From positions 19,716,871 through 19,780,870 of the forward strand of contig JASEVX010000012.1 in the NCBI GenBank assembly GCA_031761405.1: 64,000 nucleotides of DNA, given 5' to 3'. The DNA comes from Serripes groenlandicus (Eukaryota > Mollusca > Bivalvia > Cardiida > Cardiidae). Under the pieces are notes generated by a model. It was not told the origin of the DNA, did no database searches, and worked only from the letters and a program-made list of their open reading frames with translations. The translations under genes and the position numbers were made by a program. Of the stretch, positions 54,506 through 63,860 are shown piece by piece; position 1 is the stretch's first letter, and each line of letters begins with the position of its first letter.

Positions 54506-54710
54506 TTAACCCTTTCCCTTATATAGACGCTATTTGAAAACACAGTGACAAATGAAGAAAATGCACAAAACGTGCAATTTCTCCTTTTGCCACAATGTTT
54601 TCCACTTTTTTGTCATAGGTTATCCATTCAATTATGGAGATATTCTATGTTTTGACAAAATACGTTCAAAGTCGTCTGCTGCAGAATTGTCGTACGAGGG
54701 AAAGGGTTAA
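54506..54710 (+). mobile_element. PB-M MITE with a small deletion
   Basis: TTAA-CCCTTTCCCTTATA to CGAGGGAAAGGG-TTAA. About 27 bp around CTGACGCCTCTGCAGCAGACG are missing. Centre AAATGCAC-AAAAC-GTGCAATTT, the paired variant again. Confidence 0.9.
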
Positions 54711-54900
54711 TCAAAACGGGATATAGCTCATAATGACATGATATTCTCTATGTATTCCCATGTTGAAAACTTCATGAATTCGCAAATAATATTATGATCA
54801 TTTTCGCAACTAATCGAAATACTTTTAGCAATTTAAATTGTAGACCAAAGATCATGTTTCCATTAACCCTACTCACCATACAACAGGTAGACAGCATACG

Positions 54901-55145
54901 AGCCGAGCCACGGTAGCTCAGTCGGTAGCGACGCGGTCTATCAATCCAGGGGTTGTGAGTTCTAATCCCAGCTTGGCCAACATTCTTCCCGACGTTTGAC
55001 TAACGTCACTGTGTCAAGCGTCATTCGTCTTTCACCAATGTATATTGTGTGGAGTACTGGTGTGAGAAAACCAGGTAATATATGAGTAGGTGAACTGGCC
55101 GCCGTGATATGACTGAAAAAACGGCGTTAAACCCCAATCAATAAA
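54901..55145 (+). mobile_element. SINE-A, best-preserved copy
   Basis: Head GCCACGGTAGCTCAGTCGG (A-box TAGCTCAGTCGG) and GTTGTGAGTTCTAATCCCAG (B-box), then GACGTTTGACTAACGTCACT, TCATTCGTCTTTCACCAATG, GTGGAGTACTGGTGTGAGA and tail GCCGCCGTGATATGACTGAA with CGGCGTTAAACCCCAATCAA. About 45 bp of the middle (the GGCTAACAGTCTATGTGG part) are missing compared with position 1. Confidence 0.9.
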
Positions 55146-55149
55146 AGAC

Positions 55150-55320
55150 AGCAGACGACTTGGAAATGATATGGAATAGAGTTTTAATAAAGTTGAAAAC
55201 ATTGCGAGAATGGAGGAATCATTTGTTATCAGCATTTTCTACTTTTTCCACATTGTTTTCAAATCATCGCCTGCTGCAGGTGAGTAAAAATGCACGCACG
55301 TGCATGTTGGAGCGGGTTTA
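55150..55320. mobile_element. PB-M MITE, diverged
   Basis: GACAGCAGACGACTTGG, GTTGAAAACATTGCGAGAATG, TTGTTTTCAAATCATCGCC, TGCTGCAGGTGAG. Lies directly after SINE-A; ends are not defined. Confidence 0.5.
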
Positions 55321-55586
55321 AAGGAGGGTATCGCCGGAATATAATAGTATATGTCCTAAAACAGTATTGTTCTTAGTTCTAAACACGAAACATTGAAGTA
55401 TTCGTCAGTTAAATGTTGAAAAAAAAAAACAGTTGGAAGAAAGGAGAAAAGGCACAATACCAGTTATTCCTCCTGTTCTCACAATTTTGTAAAATGACGT
55501 CTGCTGTAGGGAAGTCGTGTGCCGTCTGTACCAGGTAATGAATTAACCCCACGCGTATTAGGAATATTTAATGAATCGAACGTTCA

Positions 55587-55835
55587 TTTTAATTGATGGA
55601 ACTGATAAGCAAAATGATAGAAGGGATTGGGTAATAAATCGCTTGATTGGAATCATGTGTGGCTAGTCATGTATCATTAACCATTGTTTTGCTAATTTAT
55701 AATTCAGAAATGCTTTTTGTTTCTGTGTCTGTACACCGTGAAACCAATCGCGTATTGTACACCCATATTTGCATGCGTAGCCATGCTATCGTGTCCCAGT
55801 TGGCAGTGTTCGTCCGATTATTCCTGATACAGCAA
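55587..55835. repeat. 249-bp tandem duplication, copy 1
   Basis: Starts TTTTAATTGATGGAACTGAT; contains GCTTGATTGGAATCATGTGT, GTACACCGTGAAACCAATCG and GTTCGTCCGATTATTCCTGA. Copy 2 begins at 55836 in the same order. Confidence 0.9.
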
Positions 55836-56395
55836 TTTTAATTGATGGAACTAATAAGCCAAATAATCGAGGGGATTGGGTTTATAAATCGCTTGATTGG
55901 AATCATGTATGGCTAGTCATGTAGCATTAACCATTGTTCTGCTAATTTATAATTCAGAATGCCTTTTGTGTCTGTGTTTGACCGGAGTTTTACGCCTATT
56001 TGAACGATATTTTATGTTATGTCACGGTCGGCGTTTGTTGGATAATTTACCAGTACTACCGGTCTTATTCATCCCCGCAAGTCTGAACGCCAAGGATAGA
56101 AGCCAGTCATACCAGTTTAAAAGTCTTTGGTAACACCTCACCCCCTGCTGATTCCTGGTCTCTATAGCTCCAAAGACGGAGTACTGGTTTGTTTACCCAG
56201 TGATCATACATAAGTGAACTGTCGCCGTAATATAAATGAAATATTGTTGAAAAAAGGTGTAAAACCCCAGTAAATTGTTTCAAATAAACGGTACACCGTG
56301 AAACCAACCGCGTATTGCGCACCCAGATTTGCATGCGCATCCATGCTATCGTATTCTAGTTGACATTGTTCGTCCGATTATTACTGATACAGTCA
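55836..56395. repeat. 249-bp tandem duplication, copy 2, split by a SINE composite
   Basis: Matches copy 1 over 55836-55979, then resumes at GTACACCGTGAAACCAACCG (56291) and runs to about 56395. The intervening ~311 bp (55980-56290) is absent from copy 1, so the insertion followed the duplication. Confidence 0.9.
55980..56290. mobile_element. Inverted SINE composite
   Basis: Left part is antisense SINE-C (TTTTACGCCTATTTGAACGA, GTTATGTCACGGTCGGCG, ACCAGTACTACCGGTC). Right part is sense SINE-D 3' half (GTACTGGTTTGTTTACCCAG, GAACTGTCGCCGTAATATAA, GTGTAAAACCCC). The two tails point outward, giving the insert inverted ends. Confidence 0.8.
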
Positions 56396-56400
56396 TTGAA

Positions 56401-56612
56401 TAATTGGCGAGCTATGTAGAGCCAGATTAAACTGAAACGTTTGTTCAGGTCGATCCGAATGTATACTCTGATGATACACACTGTGACTAATTGGCGGGCT
56501 ATGTAGAGCCAGATTAAACTGAAAGTTTTTTTCAGGTCGATCTGAATCCATACTTTGATGATACACACTTTGACTAATTGGCGGGCTATGTAGAGCCAGA
56601 TCAAACTGCACA
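56401..56612. repeat. 87-bp tandem repeat, 2.4 units
   Basis: TAATTGGCG(A/G)GCTATGTAGA starts at 56401, 56488 and 56575, exactly 87 bp apart. Because 87 is a multiple of three, two overlapping minus-strand frames arise; they are repeat artefacts. Confidence 0.95.
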
Positions 56613-57929
56613 GATTGTGTCAAATGAGCTTAGACTGGTTTGCACAGAGCAACGTTCAAATAAACACTATAAAAGCATCCGATAACCTTTCCACCAATCA
56701 AATAAAAGCATTTTCACTTTTGTTACGAACCGTTACAAAACGTGCGCTAGCGAACTTCTACACTGAAAGCAATCCTGCTTATTTCACAATATGGCGTGAA
56801 GGACAATTTGACCCTTAAAATAAACTTTGCTGTGTTATTCTTGACCCCCGACCCCGAGGGGAAACTTATCTCAATAAGTTGTACTCGAATTTAACGTCAC
56901 GTGATGCCTCAAAATGGGGAAGCAAACGACTGACGTGGTCTGCACCCACTCGGCACAACTGTCCTGGTTTTAATGAAAAGTTATGGAAGCAAACGGTAGC
57001 CTTTCCACCAATCAAATAAAAGCATTTTCACTTTTGTTATGAACTGTTACAAACCAATATGGTGTGACGGGCAAATTTACAGTTACCTGATATGCAATGT
57101 TTAAAAATGTCTGCTCTAAAAACATCCAAGTATAAAGCTTGTCTTTTGTACCGGGTTGAACATACAGTGGGAACTGTGAATAACGACCACCTGTGAAAAG
57201 AAAACAATCTAGTATGTTTACACACATGTATTCTTTATATACAGGGTCATTTTTTCCATTCATTTATTACAAACTATACATAATGCATATAAGGCTATTT
57301 TTATATAGATAATGGTTCAAAGAGTAAATAAAAGGCTTAATTAAAATTTAAGGGGAAGAAATTTAAATGAGGGACGATAAATTGAACAGAGTGAGTATAT
57401 GCAGAAAATGACTAATAAGGACACTTAAAAGTGTGGATGCTAGAGACATGGAAACGCTATTCCATGATTTGAATGTATACATTGAGACATGAACAAAATG
57501 TATCATAATTTTATTTTCTCAAAACATGGTATGATTGATGGCGTGAGTTGTCCTCGTCGTCTGTACGATGGGGAAATGATTAATGCTTCAAATCCATTAG
57601 CTTCAGCGAATTGTTAAGAATTAAAAAGTGTAGGCATTGAAACACGACAATAAACATTGCTAAAGTGTCGTTTGTTTTAATGAATTTATAAATAATTATT
57701 GCATGCGACCATTTGTCACGTTTCGGTTTGTTAAAAACCGAAGCAGCAGACAGACATGTAACACGCTCTGCGACTCTGAAAATTTATTGCCATGACACTG
57801 ATAGTTTTCCATTAATTATTCAAATTTTCCAGCAAAAAAAAAATCATAAATCTTACTATGCGAACAATGTTCTGAATGTATCCAACTAGACTGGACTGGA
57901 ATCTAATAGACTGGCTAGGTTTTAACTTT
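56613..57929. other. No gene; a 60-bp direct repeat
   Basis: CCTTTCCACCAATCAAATAA then AAGCATTTTCACTTTTGTTA occurs at 56685 and again at 57000, with GAAC.GTTACAAA after each (about 60 bp, 317 bp apart). A minus-strand frame of 83 codons at 57012-57263 overlaps the repeat and has no exon signals. The remainder is A+T-rich. Confidence 0.6.
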
Positions 57930-58205
57930 TTATTTGTAATCACTATTATTTCTCTATCTGTGAGGGAGAAACATCTCCTTATTTTAGAGAGATAGCTATC
58001 AAACATAATGAGATAATCCTCTATGTTTGAGAGATATATATTTCTATAAATATATATCTCTATCTTAGAGAGATAGCTTTCAAATATAAAAAAGATAATT
58101 TCCTTTCGTAAAGAGTGTTTATAGAAATATATTTTCCAATCTTAGAGAAATAGCTCTCAAACATAAAGGAATATTTTTCTCTCTTTGAGAGATATCTGCC
58201 CTGAA
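57930..58205. repeat. Tandem and palindromic repeat region
   Basis: TTTAGAGAGATAGCTATCAAA (57981), CTTAGAGAGATAGCTTTCAAA (58064) and CTTAGAGAAATAGCTCTCAAA (58140) are three direct units. Between the first two lies the palindrome GAGATATATATTTCTATAAATATATATCTC centre (58029-58059), with TTTGAGAGA and TCTTAGAGAG also inverted around it. Confidence 0.85.
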
Positions 58206-58217
58206 ATACATCAGCTC

Positions 58218-58466
58218 ACATGTACCCCGATAAAACCAACAGTGTGGACTTTGCGTAAAGCATCGACCCGGATCGGTCCAATCCATGCAGCACAGGCTTA
58301 GCCTGACACACAATTTTCGCCGCTTTTGGATTTTCTGTTTCAGGAATCATTACTCTATACCCCTGATACGGAATGTGTCGACCCGGATTAGCCTGCGCGG
58401 ACTGCGCATGCTGATCTGGGTCGATACATTACGCAGACGCCATAATATTGGTTTTCACGTGGAACT
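58218..58466 (+). mobile_element. GS-M element, diverged ends
   Basis: CTCACATGTACCCCGATAAAA at the left, then TTTGCGTAAAGCATCGACCC, TTCAGGAATCATTACTCTAT, GCCTGCGCGGACTGCGCATG and ACATTACGCAGACGCCATAA. The right end CACGTGGAACTAT is decayed. Confidence 0.75.
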
Positions 58467-58847
58467 ATATATTGTAAATTTCAATATAATTTCAATATAT
58501 TTTTAAATTTATTATTTTTTTGTTCCATTACATCGTCTTATTATGCAGAATTATAGTTTAAAGAAAATACCACCACAACGAGTTGGGAGACATAGGTAAT
58601 TGGCATATACTATAAAAAAGAATACACGACAGAAATGAAATGTGTCTGTTTCAGTGAAGGATCGAATTTATAGTAGCAAAATACTTAGTATACTTATTTA
58701 TGAAATGAAATTAAAAGATCACATTCCACAATAATTAATTGTATTACATATAAACATTATTATTATATAATTATGACATAGAAGATGAGTTTCATTTTCA
58801 TTTTTACTGCAACAGATATGACCATATCAGAATTTTATACTTATCAC
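58467..58847. other. No gene seen
   Basis: A+T-rich, nothing recognised. Confidence 0.4.
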
Positions 58848-59180
58848 ATGACAATGCTTGTATCCGATCTAATATACCCATTACGTATTTTATTATATGT
58901 CACACGTGTAATATAACATAACCGAATCACTATTTTTGTATTCATCCGCTAATGTTTACAAAATGGCTGAGAACGTGTATCCGGTTAACACATGTACGAG
59001 GTAGCTGAGGGGTCATTACCGGTCATAATGTGTTGATGTTGTGTGATTAGTTAACAGTTTATTAAGTATTACATGTTGGGGGTATTTTCTAACATCGAAA
59101 AACCGATTTTCTTTTTGTGTTTCGTAATGTGATAAAAAGAATCTGACATTCATTGTCATTTCATAAAGTTTTAATAAACT
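58848..59180 (-). repeat. Dispersed repeat, partner of 34975-35300
   Basis: TTATCACATGACAATGCTTG, TATCCGATCTAATATACCCA, ACCGAATCACTA and TGATAAAAAGAATCTGACAT, TCATTTCATAAAGTTTTAAT are the complement of the partner. The copies are about 80% alike by eye. Confidence 0.8.
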
Positions 59181-59796
59181 CATCCAAGAAATTTCTTAAA
59201 CTCATTTAATCAAACTTTATATGAAATGACAACTCATATCAGATCCAATATATATGTTATTCTATGCACACAATAGTTTTATGATATATGTCTAAAAGCT
59301 TTATAATCTTATGTCAATGATAAATTTGCGTTATCTATGTGAAAGAGATTAACTCAGAGGAAATGTAGTTCATGCATATGAATGAGTAGGCAGTAAATTT
59401 ATTTCTTGATTAAACTTAGTGGCTTAAGTATTGTCAATTGTGGCGAGAACATGTTTTTGTTATATATGCCAATTAAAAAAATATATTACAAATAACCAAT
59501 CGAAAAGCATGAAATGGAAACTCTAATTATTCGCTACTATCACAATGTTGAACGATGCAGGTATTAACATTTCATTTCATATTTATTGGCAATCAGCAAT
59601 ATAACAATTGTCTATGAATTAACTTTCGCTGTAAATAAATAACGAAGGAGAAAAAAGCTAGTTAGATCCGCTCTGTCGATCACTAGTCATTAATTTTCTC
59701 AGGCTTACGAAATTAAAATAGTACTTTGTATAACAGGTTATAGTTTGATTGATGGGGCATTAACGATTTCTAAAAAGGCTAAATACATTACATTAT
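59181..59796. other. No gene seen
   Basis: A+T-rich. AACTTTATATGAAATGACAA at 59214 repeats a phrase found at the edge of the dispersed repeat, suggesting an inverted remnant of it. Confidence 0.4.
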
Positions 59797-60135
59797 ATTA
59801 AACAAGAGTACCACAAACGGTACATAATACGCCCGTCAGGAACTTCTTTGTAAGTTTCCTCTTTGTTTTGATATATTGTTTGTTGGTAAAAAGTTAATAA
59901 AGTCGTTCAGGAATAAGTTGTTAAAGAATAATGGGAAACTATGAAAAATGCATAACTCAAGCAGAAATTAACAAATATTCTAAGTCCAAAAAGGGGAAAT
60001 ATGAACTTGATGATCTGTGACACATCACTAAAAAGCCTTATACAAAATGTCAGCTCAATAGCTCAAAGTATGTATGAAAAAAGTGCGGAAAACCCGAACG
60101 GACCGACGGACGGACGGACGGACGGACGGACATGA
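59797..60135 (+). mobile_element. Dispersed repeat ending in a CGGA microsatellite
   Basis: ACAAGAGTACCACAAACGGT and ACGCCCGTCAGGAACTTC at the left, GCATAACTCAAGCAGAAATT inside and (CGGA)n at 60093-60131. I recognise this layout as a common molluscan repeat from memory; I cannot name it. Confidence 0.55.
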
Positions 60136-60238
60136 CCATACCATAATACGTACCGTTTTTAAGAAACGGTCGTATAAAATGATTTGTGTATGGAAAAGTA
60201 TCTAATCTCAAACCTGTCTGAGTTAGATAGATCTCACC

Positions 60239-60440
60239 TTGTTCCATTCAGATTTGGCACGTTTTACCAATAAGAATAGGTATCGGAACATATCCGAAAG
60301 GTTCTGTCAAATTTGTAATCATGGTTCAATTGAAGACGATGCCCATTTTCTTTTGACATGTCCTGCCTATGACGATCTGAGAAGATTGCTCATGATTAGG
60401 CCACAACAAAAGAACACATCAACACATTTTCTAATATAGA
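60239..60440 (+). pseudogene. LINE C-terminal fragment
   Basis: The 66-residue frame matches the C terminus of the LINE at 38110: YRNISERFCQICNHG parallels HQNIDRENRFCQFCE, then DDAHFLLTCPAYDDLR parallels EDEYHVFFACPRYSDIR, keeping the C-x2-C...H-x4-C motif. All reverse transcriptase motifs are missing. The different sequence around the motif shows it is a related but separate LINE family. The 3' untranslated part may continue to about 60790 (AATAAAATGTAAAATAC). Confidence 0.85.
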
Positions 60441-60981
60441 CAAATCTAAATTTTGTGATTTAGAACTATACAACAAATTGTCAAATTGTCAAATTTCTTT
60501 TCGGACCAATTAAAAGAAGACGTACTTGTCAATATAAATAAATAATACTTATGCATGTAAATTATAATCTTTGTTATTCCTTTCAATTTTTCCTATTTTC
60601 TTTCTTTACTTTTTTTAAATTTTGTCTATCTTTATCTCTGTTTTACCTTAGAAGTAAATATTGTTAAACAAAAGTGACTTATAGGCCCTACGTGCCCGGG
60701 GTGTTTATATAGTTTGATATTTGTATTTGTGTTATATATAAACATGTCACTATAATAAAATGTAAAATACATCCACGGACAGCCTGAATAGTCCCTAACA
60801 AAACCTGTGTTTGTCTAGAAACTAGGGTATACCTTCGCCATACTGCATTGCATATATGACACTGAATGAGTTTAAATTCATTGTTAATATGTATAGGATG
60901 CCGTAACTGTTTGACTTGTTCATTAGTGGCATTTAAACATTGTATGATAGTGAAAATAGATTATGCGGAAAATGTATTATC

Positions 60982-61211
60982 TTAACCCTTTCCCTCATAT
61001 AGACGCTTTCTGACGCCTCTACAACAGACGGCTTTTTGGAAACATAGTGACAAAAGAAGAAATTGCTCAAAACGAGCAATTTCTCCTTTTGACACAATGT
61101 TTTCCACTTTTAGTCATAGGTTATTAATTCAATTATAGAGATTTTCTATTTTTTGACAAAATATGCTCAAATGCGTCTGCAGCAGAATTGTCGTATAAGG
61201 GAAAGGGTTAA
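60982..61211 (+). mobile_element. PB-M MITE, complete
   Basis: TTAA-CCCTTTCCCTCATATAG to TATAAGGGAAAGGG-TTAA. Centre AAATTGCTC-AAAAC-GAGCAATTT with the stem extending through AAAAGAAG / CTCCTTTT. 230 bp including both sites. Confidence 0.95.
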
Positions 61212-61328
61212 AGCTGAGAGGCAACTTTGGAAATGACATACACTTAAATAAAGTTAGACAATTGAGGGTTGAGACTTGTTAATTTACATAAACATAAAGA
61301 AGGAATTGAATTTCTAATCTCATTTGTA

Positions 61329-61496
61329 CAGTCGAACCTGTGCTAAAAGACCACCTTTGTATATAGCAATTTCCTGTCCTTTTAATTTCCCAATTTATCA
61401 TATTCTGCCCAAGTAATCTTGCAATTAAAGACCATTTGTGATTGAAGACCAGGTTGTTGTCTTCCCATGGGTGGTCTTTAAACGCAGGTTAGACTG
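61329..61496. mobile_element. Mar-M element, best copy
   Basis: TA-CAGTCGAACCTGTGCTAAA to AAACGCAGGTTAGACTG-TA. The inverted ends match at about 24 of 28 positions including the TA. 168 bp, no frame. Confidence 0.88.
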
Positions 61497-61502
61497 TATT
61501 TC

Positions 61503-61815
61503 AGTTATATCATAGCGACCAGCTAAGCTAACGACTGTGTGGTCCCCGGCTCTCTCGCACCTGTATTCAACACAACATTCTTCCCAGGCAACTAGTTATT
61601 TAAAATTATTTAGCTCTTTTGCCAGAGGGGGAAATGCCGCTAGGCATAATGAATTTATCAATCATTGGAAAGAAATGTTGGCTGAGTAAGGGTTCGAACT
61701 CACGACTCCTGAATCGATGGTCCTCGTTGTACTAGCACTGGTGCGAGAAAACGAGGAAATCACAATGGGTGAACTGGTCGCCGTGATATAACTGACATCC
61801 TGTTGAATACAACGT
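61503..61815. mobile_element. Inverted SINE-A composite
   Basis: Left part, antisense SINE-A: TTATATCATAGCGACCAGC through AATGTTGGCTGAGTAAGGG and the antisense B-box GGTTCGAACTCACGACTCC (to about 61733). Right part, sense SINE-A 3' end: AGCACTGGTGCGAGAAAACG, GAACTGGTCGCCGTGATATA and ACTGACATCC. Tails point outward, as in 55980-56290. Confidence 0.8.
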
Positions 61816-62140
61816 TCACCTTAACTATCGATCACCCAATGCACGCTGTAAAGGACTTGTTAATAAGTATCAAGTTAGATGAATGAAATACTTAGTAGAG
61901 CAAATTAGGTACTACACAAGAAAAATAATGCAATACAAACACAGTTGGTAAGGTTTCGTCATTAACGTGAGCGACGTAACATATAGAAACGAAGTTGCAA
62001 GTATTGTAGCAAATATTAGCATTGACTATTCTGATGTCTGTTACCTTCATATCATCTACTATTGCCGATCTTTTCATATTGTTTATTGTTAATATAGCAA
62101 AACTTTGTATGTTTATTTATTGATCTCCAATAGGAGGAAT
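61816..62140. other. No gene seen
   Basis: Nothing recognised. Confidence 0.4.
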
Positions 62141-62165
62141 TAAAAGGAATAAATAAATAAATAAA

Positions 62166-62257
<92 letters not shown>

Positions 62258-62266
62258 ACTCCACTT

Positions 62267-62308
<42 letters not shown>

Positions 62309-62323
62309 ACTCCACTTCTACTT

Positions 62324-62356
<33 letters not shown>

Positions 62357-62415
62357 ACTCCACTTCTACTACTAATAATACTAGCATACTACTCCTTCTA
62401 CTACTACTACTAGTA
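62141..62415. repeat. CTA microsatellite preceded by AATA repeats
   Basis: AATAAATAAATAAATA (62148-62166) leads into about 240 bp of ACT/CTA repeats interrupted by TTCTAACTCCACTTC three times. The interruption itself forms a higher-order repeat. The long valine-rich minus-strand frame is an artefact. Confidence 0.97.
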
Positions 62416-62511
62416 CCTCTTCGTTCTACTACTTATACTACTTGTACCATAGATGATTATATAAGCATTAATAATTGCAATGCAAATCATGATTTCATTC
62501 TTTATTTTCAG

Positions 62512-62655
62512 GGAACAGTGAACCAGAATCCTCCAATGCTTTTGTTTGCTTTATTTGGAAGTAAGAAGAATCAAAAACGCTCACCAGATCTACTGCGATA
62601 TCGTCCCGCATCATTGTGGTCATTTCGAAATGTGCTGATTCCATTTTATTGCTAA
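62512..62655 (+). other. Possible downstream exon
   Basis: A good acceptor (TTCATTCTTTATTTTCAG) ends at 62511 and is followed by less A+T-rich sequence (GGAACAGTGAACCAGAATCC). It could be a 3' untranslated exon for the gene at 46639-47892, but the 14.6-kb gap makes this a guess. Confidence 0.2.
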
Positions 62656-62664
62656 GAACACAGC

Positions 62665-62880
62665 TTAACTCTTTCAGCGCCTAAGGCAATATTGAGCTTT
62701 TTGAAAACAATACAGATTCAGGTGAGTCAGCTCGTAACGAGCTGTCTCACCTGAAATCTGCATTGTTTGGCTGTGAGTTATAAAGATATTCCAAAAATCC
62801 TATAAGATGAAAAAAGAGTCGTCCGAGTTTGAACATGGAAAAGTCTACTTTAAACAATTCGGTGCCGAAAGAGTTAAGAC
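62665..62880 (+). mobile_element. TT-M MITE, complete
   Basis: TTAA-CTCTTTCAGCGCC to GGTGCCGAAAGAG-TTAA, 216 bp including both sites. Centre TTCAGGTGAGTCAGCTC-GTAAC-GAGCTGTCTCACCTGAA. The best copy for defining the family. Confidence 0.93.
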
Positions 62881-63001
62881 ACGCTTATCCTCCTATTGCT
62901 TATTTATCTCTTTATGATGTATAAAAGTCTGATGCAGGGAAAGAAACCTATACTATTTGTTTTGAAACCATGCCTTCAAAGATAAATCTAAACAACCCTT
63001 T

Positions 63002-63234
63002 TTAACCTTTCCTTCATATACATGTAGACCACTATAGACACCTTTGCAGTAGACAACTTTTTAAACATTGTGACCAATGGAGAAAATGCTCAAAACGACC
63101 AATTTCTCAATTTCCACAATGTTTTCAACCTTTTTCAGTCATTAAACTTTCATTTATAGAGATTTGTCACGTTTTTGCATATATGTTTTCGGGCCCGTCT
63201 GCTGGAGATTTGTTCTATGTGGATAAGGGTTTAA
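63002..63234 (+). mobile_element. PB-M MITE, diverged
   Basis: TTAACCTTTCCTTCATATAC to GTGGATAAGGGTTTAA. Contains GCAGTAGACAACTTTTTAAAC, AATGCTC-AAAAC-GACCAATTT and CCCGTCTGCTGGAGATTTG. Confidence 0.75.
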
Positions 63235-63860
63235 CATTGACTGTGAAACAACTTATGACAACTTATAGAAATCAATATCGATGTCTGCACTCTAGATACG
63301 CAATAAGAACTCGCAACGTATTTTCTTGTGAAATGTTGACCGCGCTCTTCTGTGAAACGAAGCCAAGGCCGTCGGATCACAAAGCCGTTGCTAAACCTCT
63401 TTAAGCCATCGGTTCATACTAGACGTTCTAGTTAACTATAATACGCAGGGAACAGGACTAGGATAGTCCTGGGCTTACGAGGTACAATGAATGCCCAGAT
63501 GGGCCGCACATACTCACGGGTGATTTCATTGTTCGACTACATTTTCCCCGTAACATCTGACGAAGTGTTGACCTCAATGAGTCAATGTCATCTTGCATAA
63601 TATGACGTTACAACGGAGCGCAGTACGACCCAATTTCCCTTGGTTCAGATTACATATGTTTTTGTTTTATTTTGCTTTCATGCAATGTTCAATACTATTT
63701 AAGCTATTTAGATTCATGATTCAATATGTGTTCATTCAGTTAATGTTCACACAGCCAAGTTTCTAGAAACAAAAATACATATATAATTACAAGACAAATA
63801 TATTCAACAAACACATATAGATCTATGATAATGAACGGGATATTTTTTAAACTTATATAT
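63235..63860. other. No gene seen
   Basis: Somewhat richer in G+C at 63340-63560, but frames are short and no splice-bounded exon is evident. Confidence 0.4.

Noticed and set aside
56356..56623. Two overlapping minus-strand frames of about 80 codons
   Set aside because: Both arise from the 87-bp tandem repeat, whose length is a multiple of three.
57012..57263. 83-codon minus-strand frame, partly protein-like
   Set aside because: It overlaps a 60-bp direct repeat, has no acceptor or donor at sensible places, and its left part may belong to a decayed Mar-M.
62052..62387. 111-codon valine-rich frame on the minus strand
   Set aside because: It is a translation of the second CTA array.
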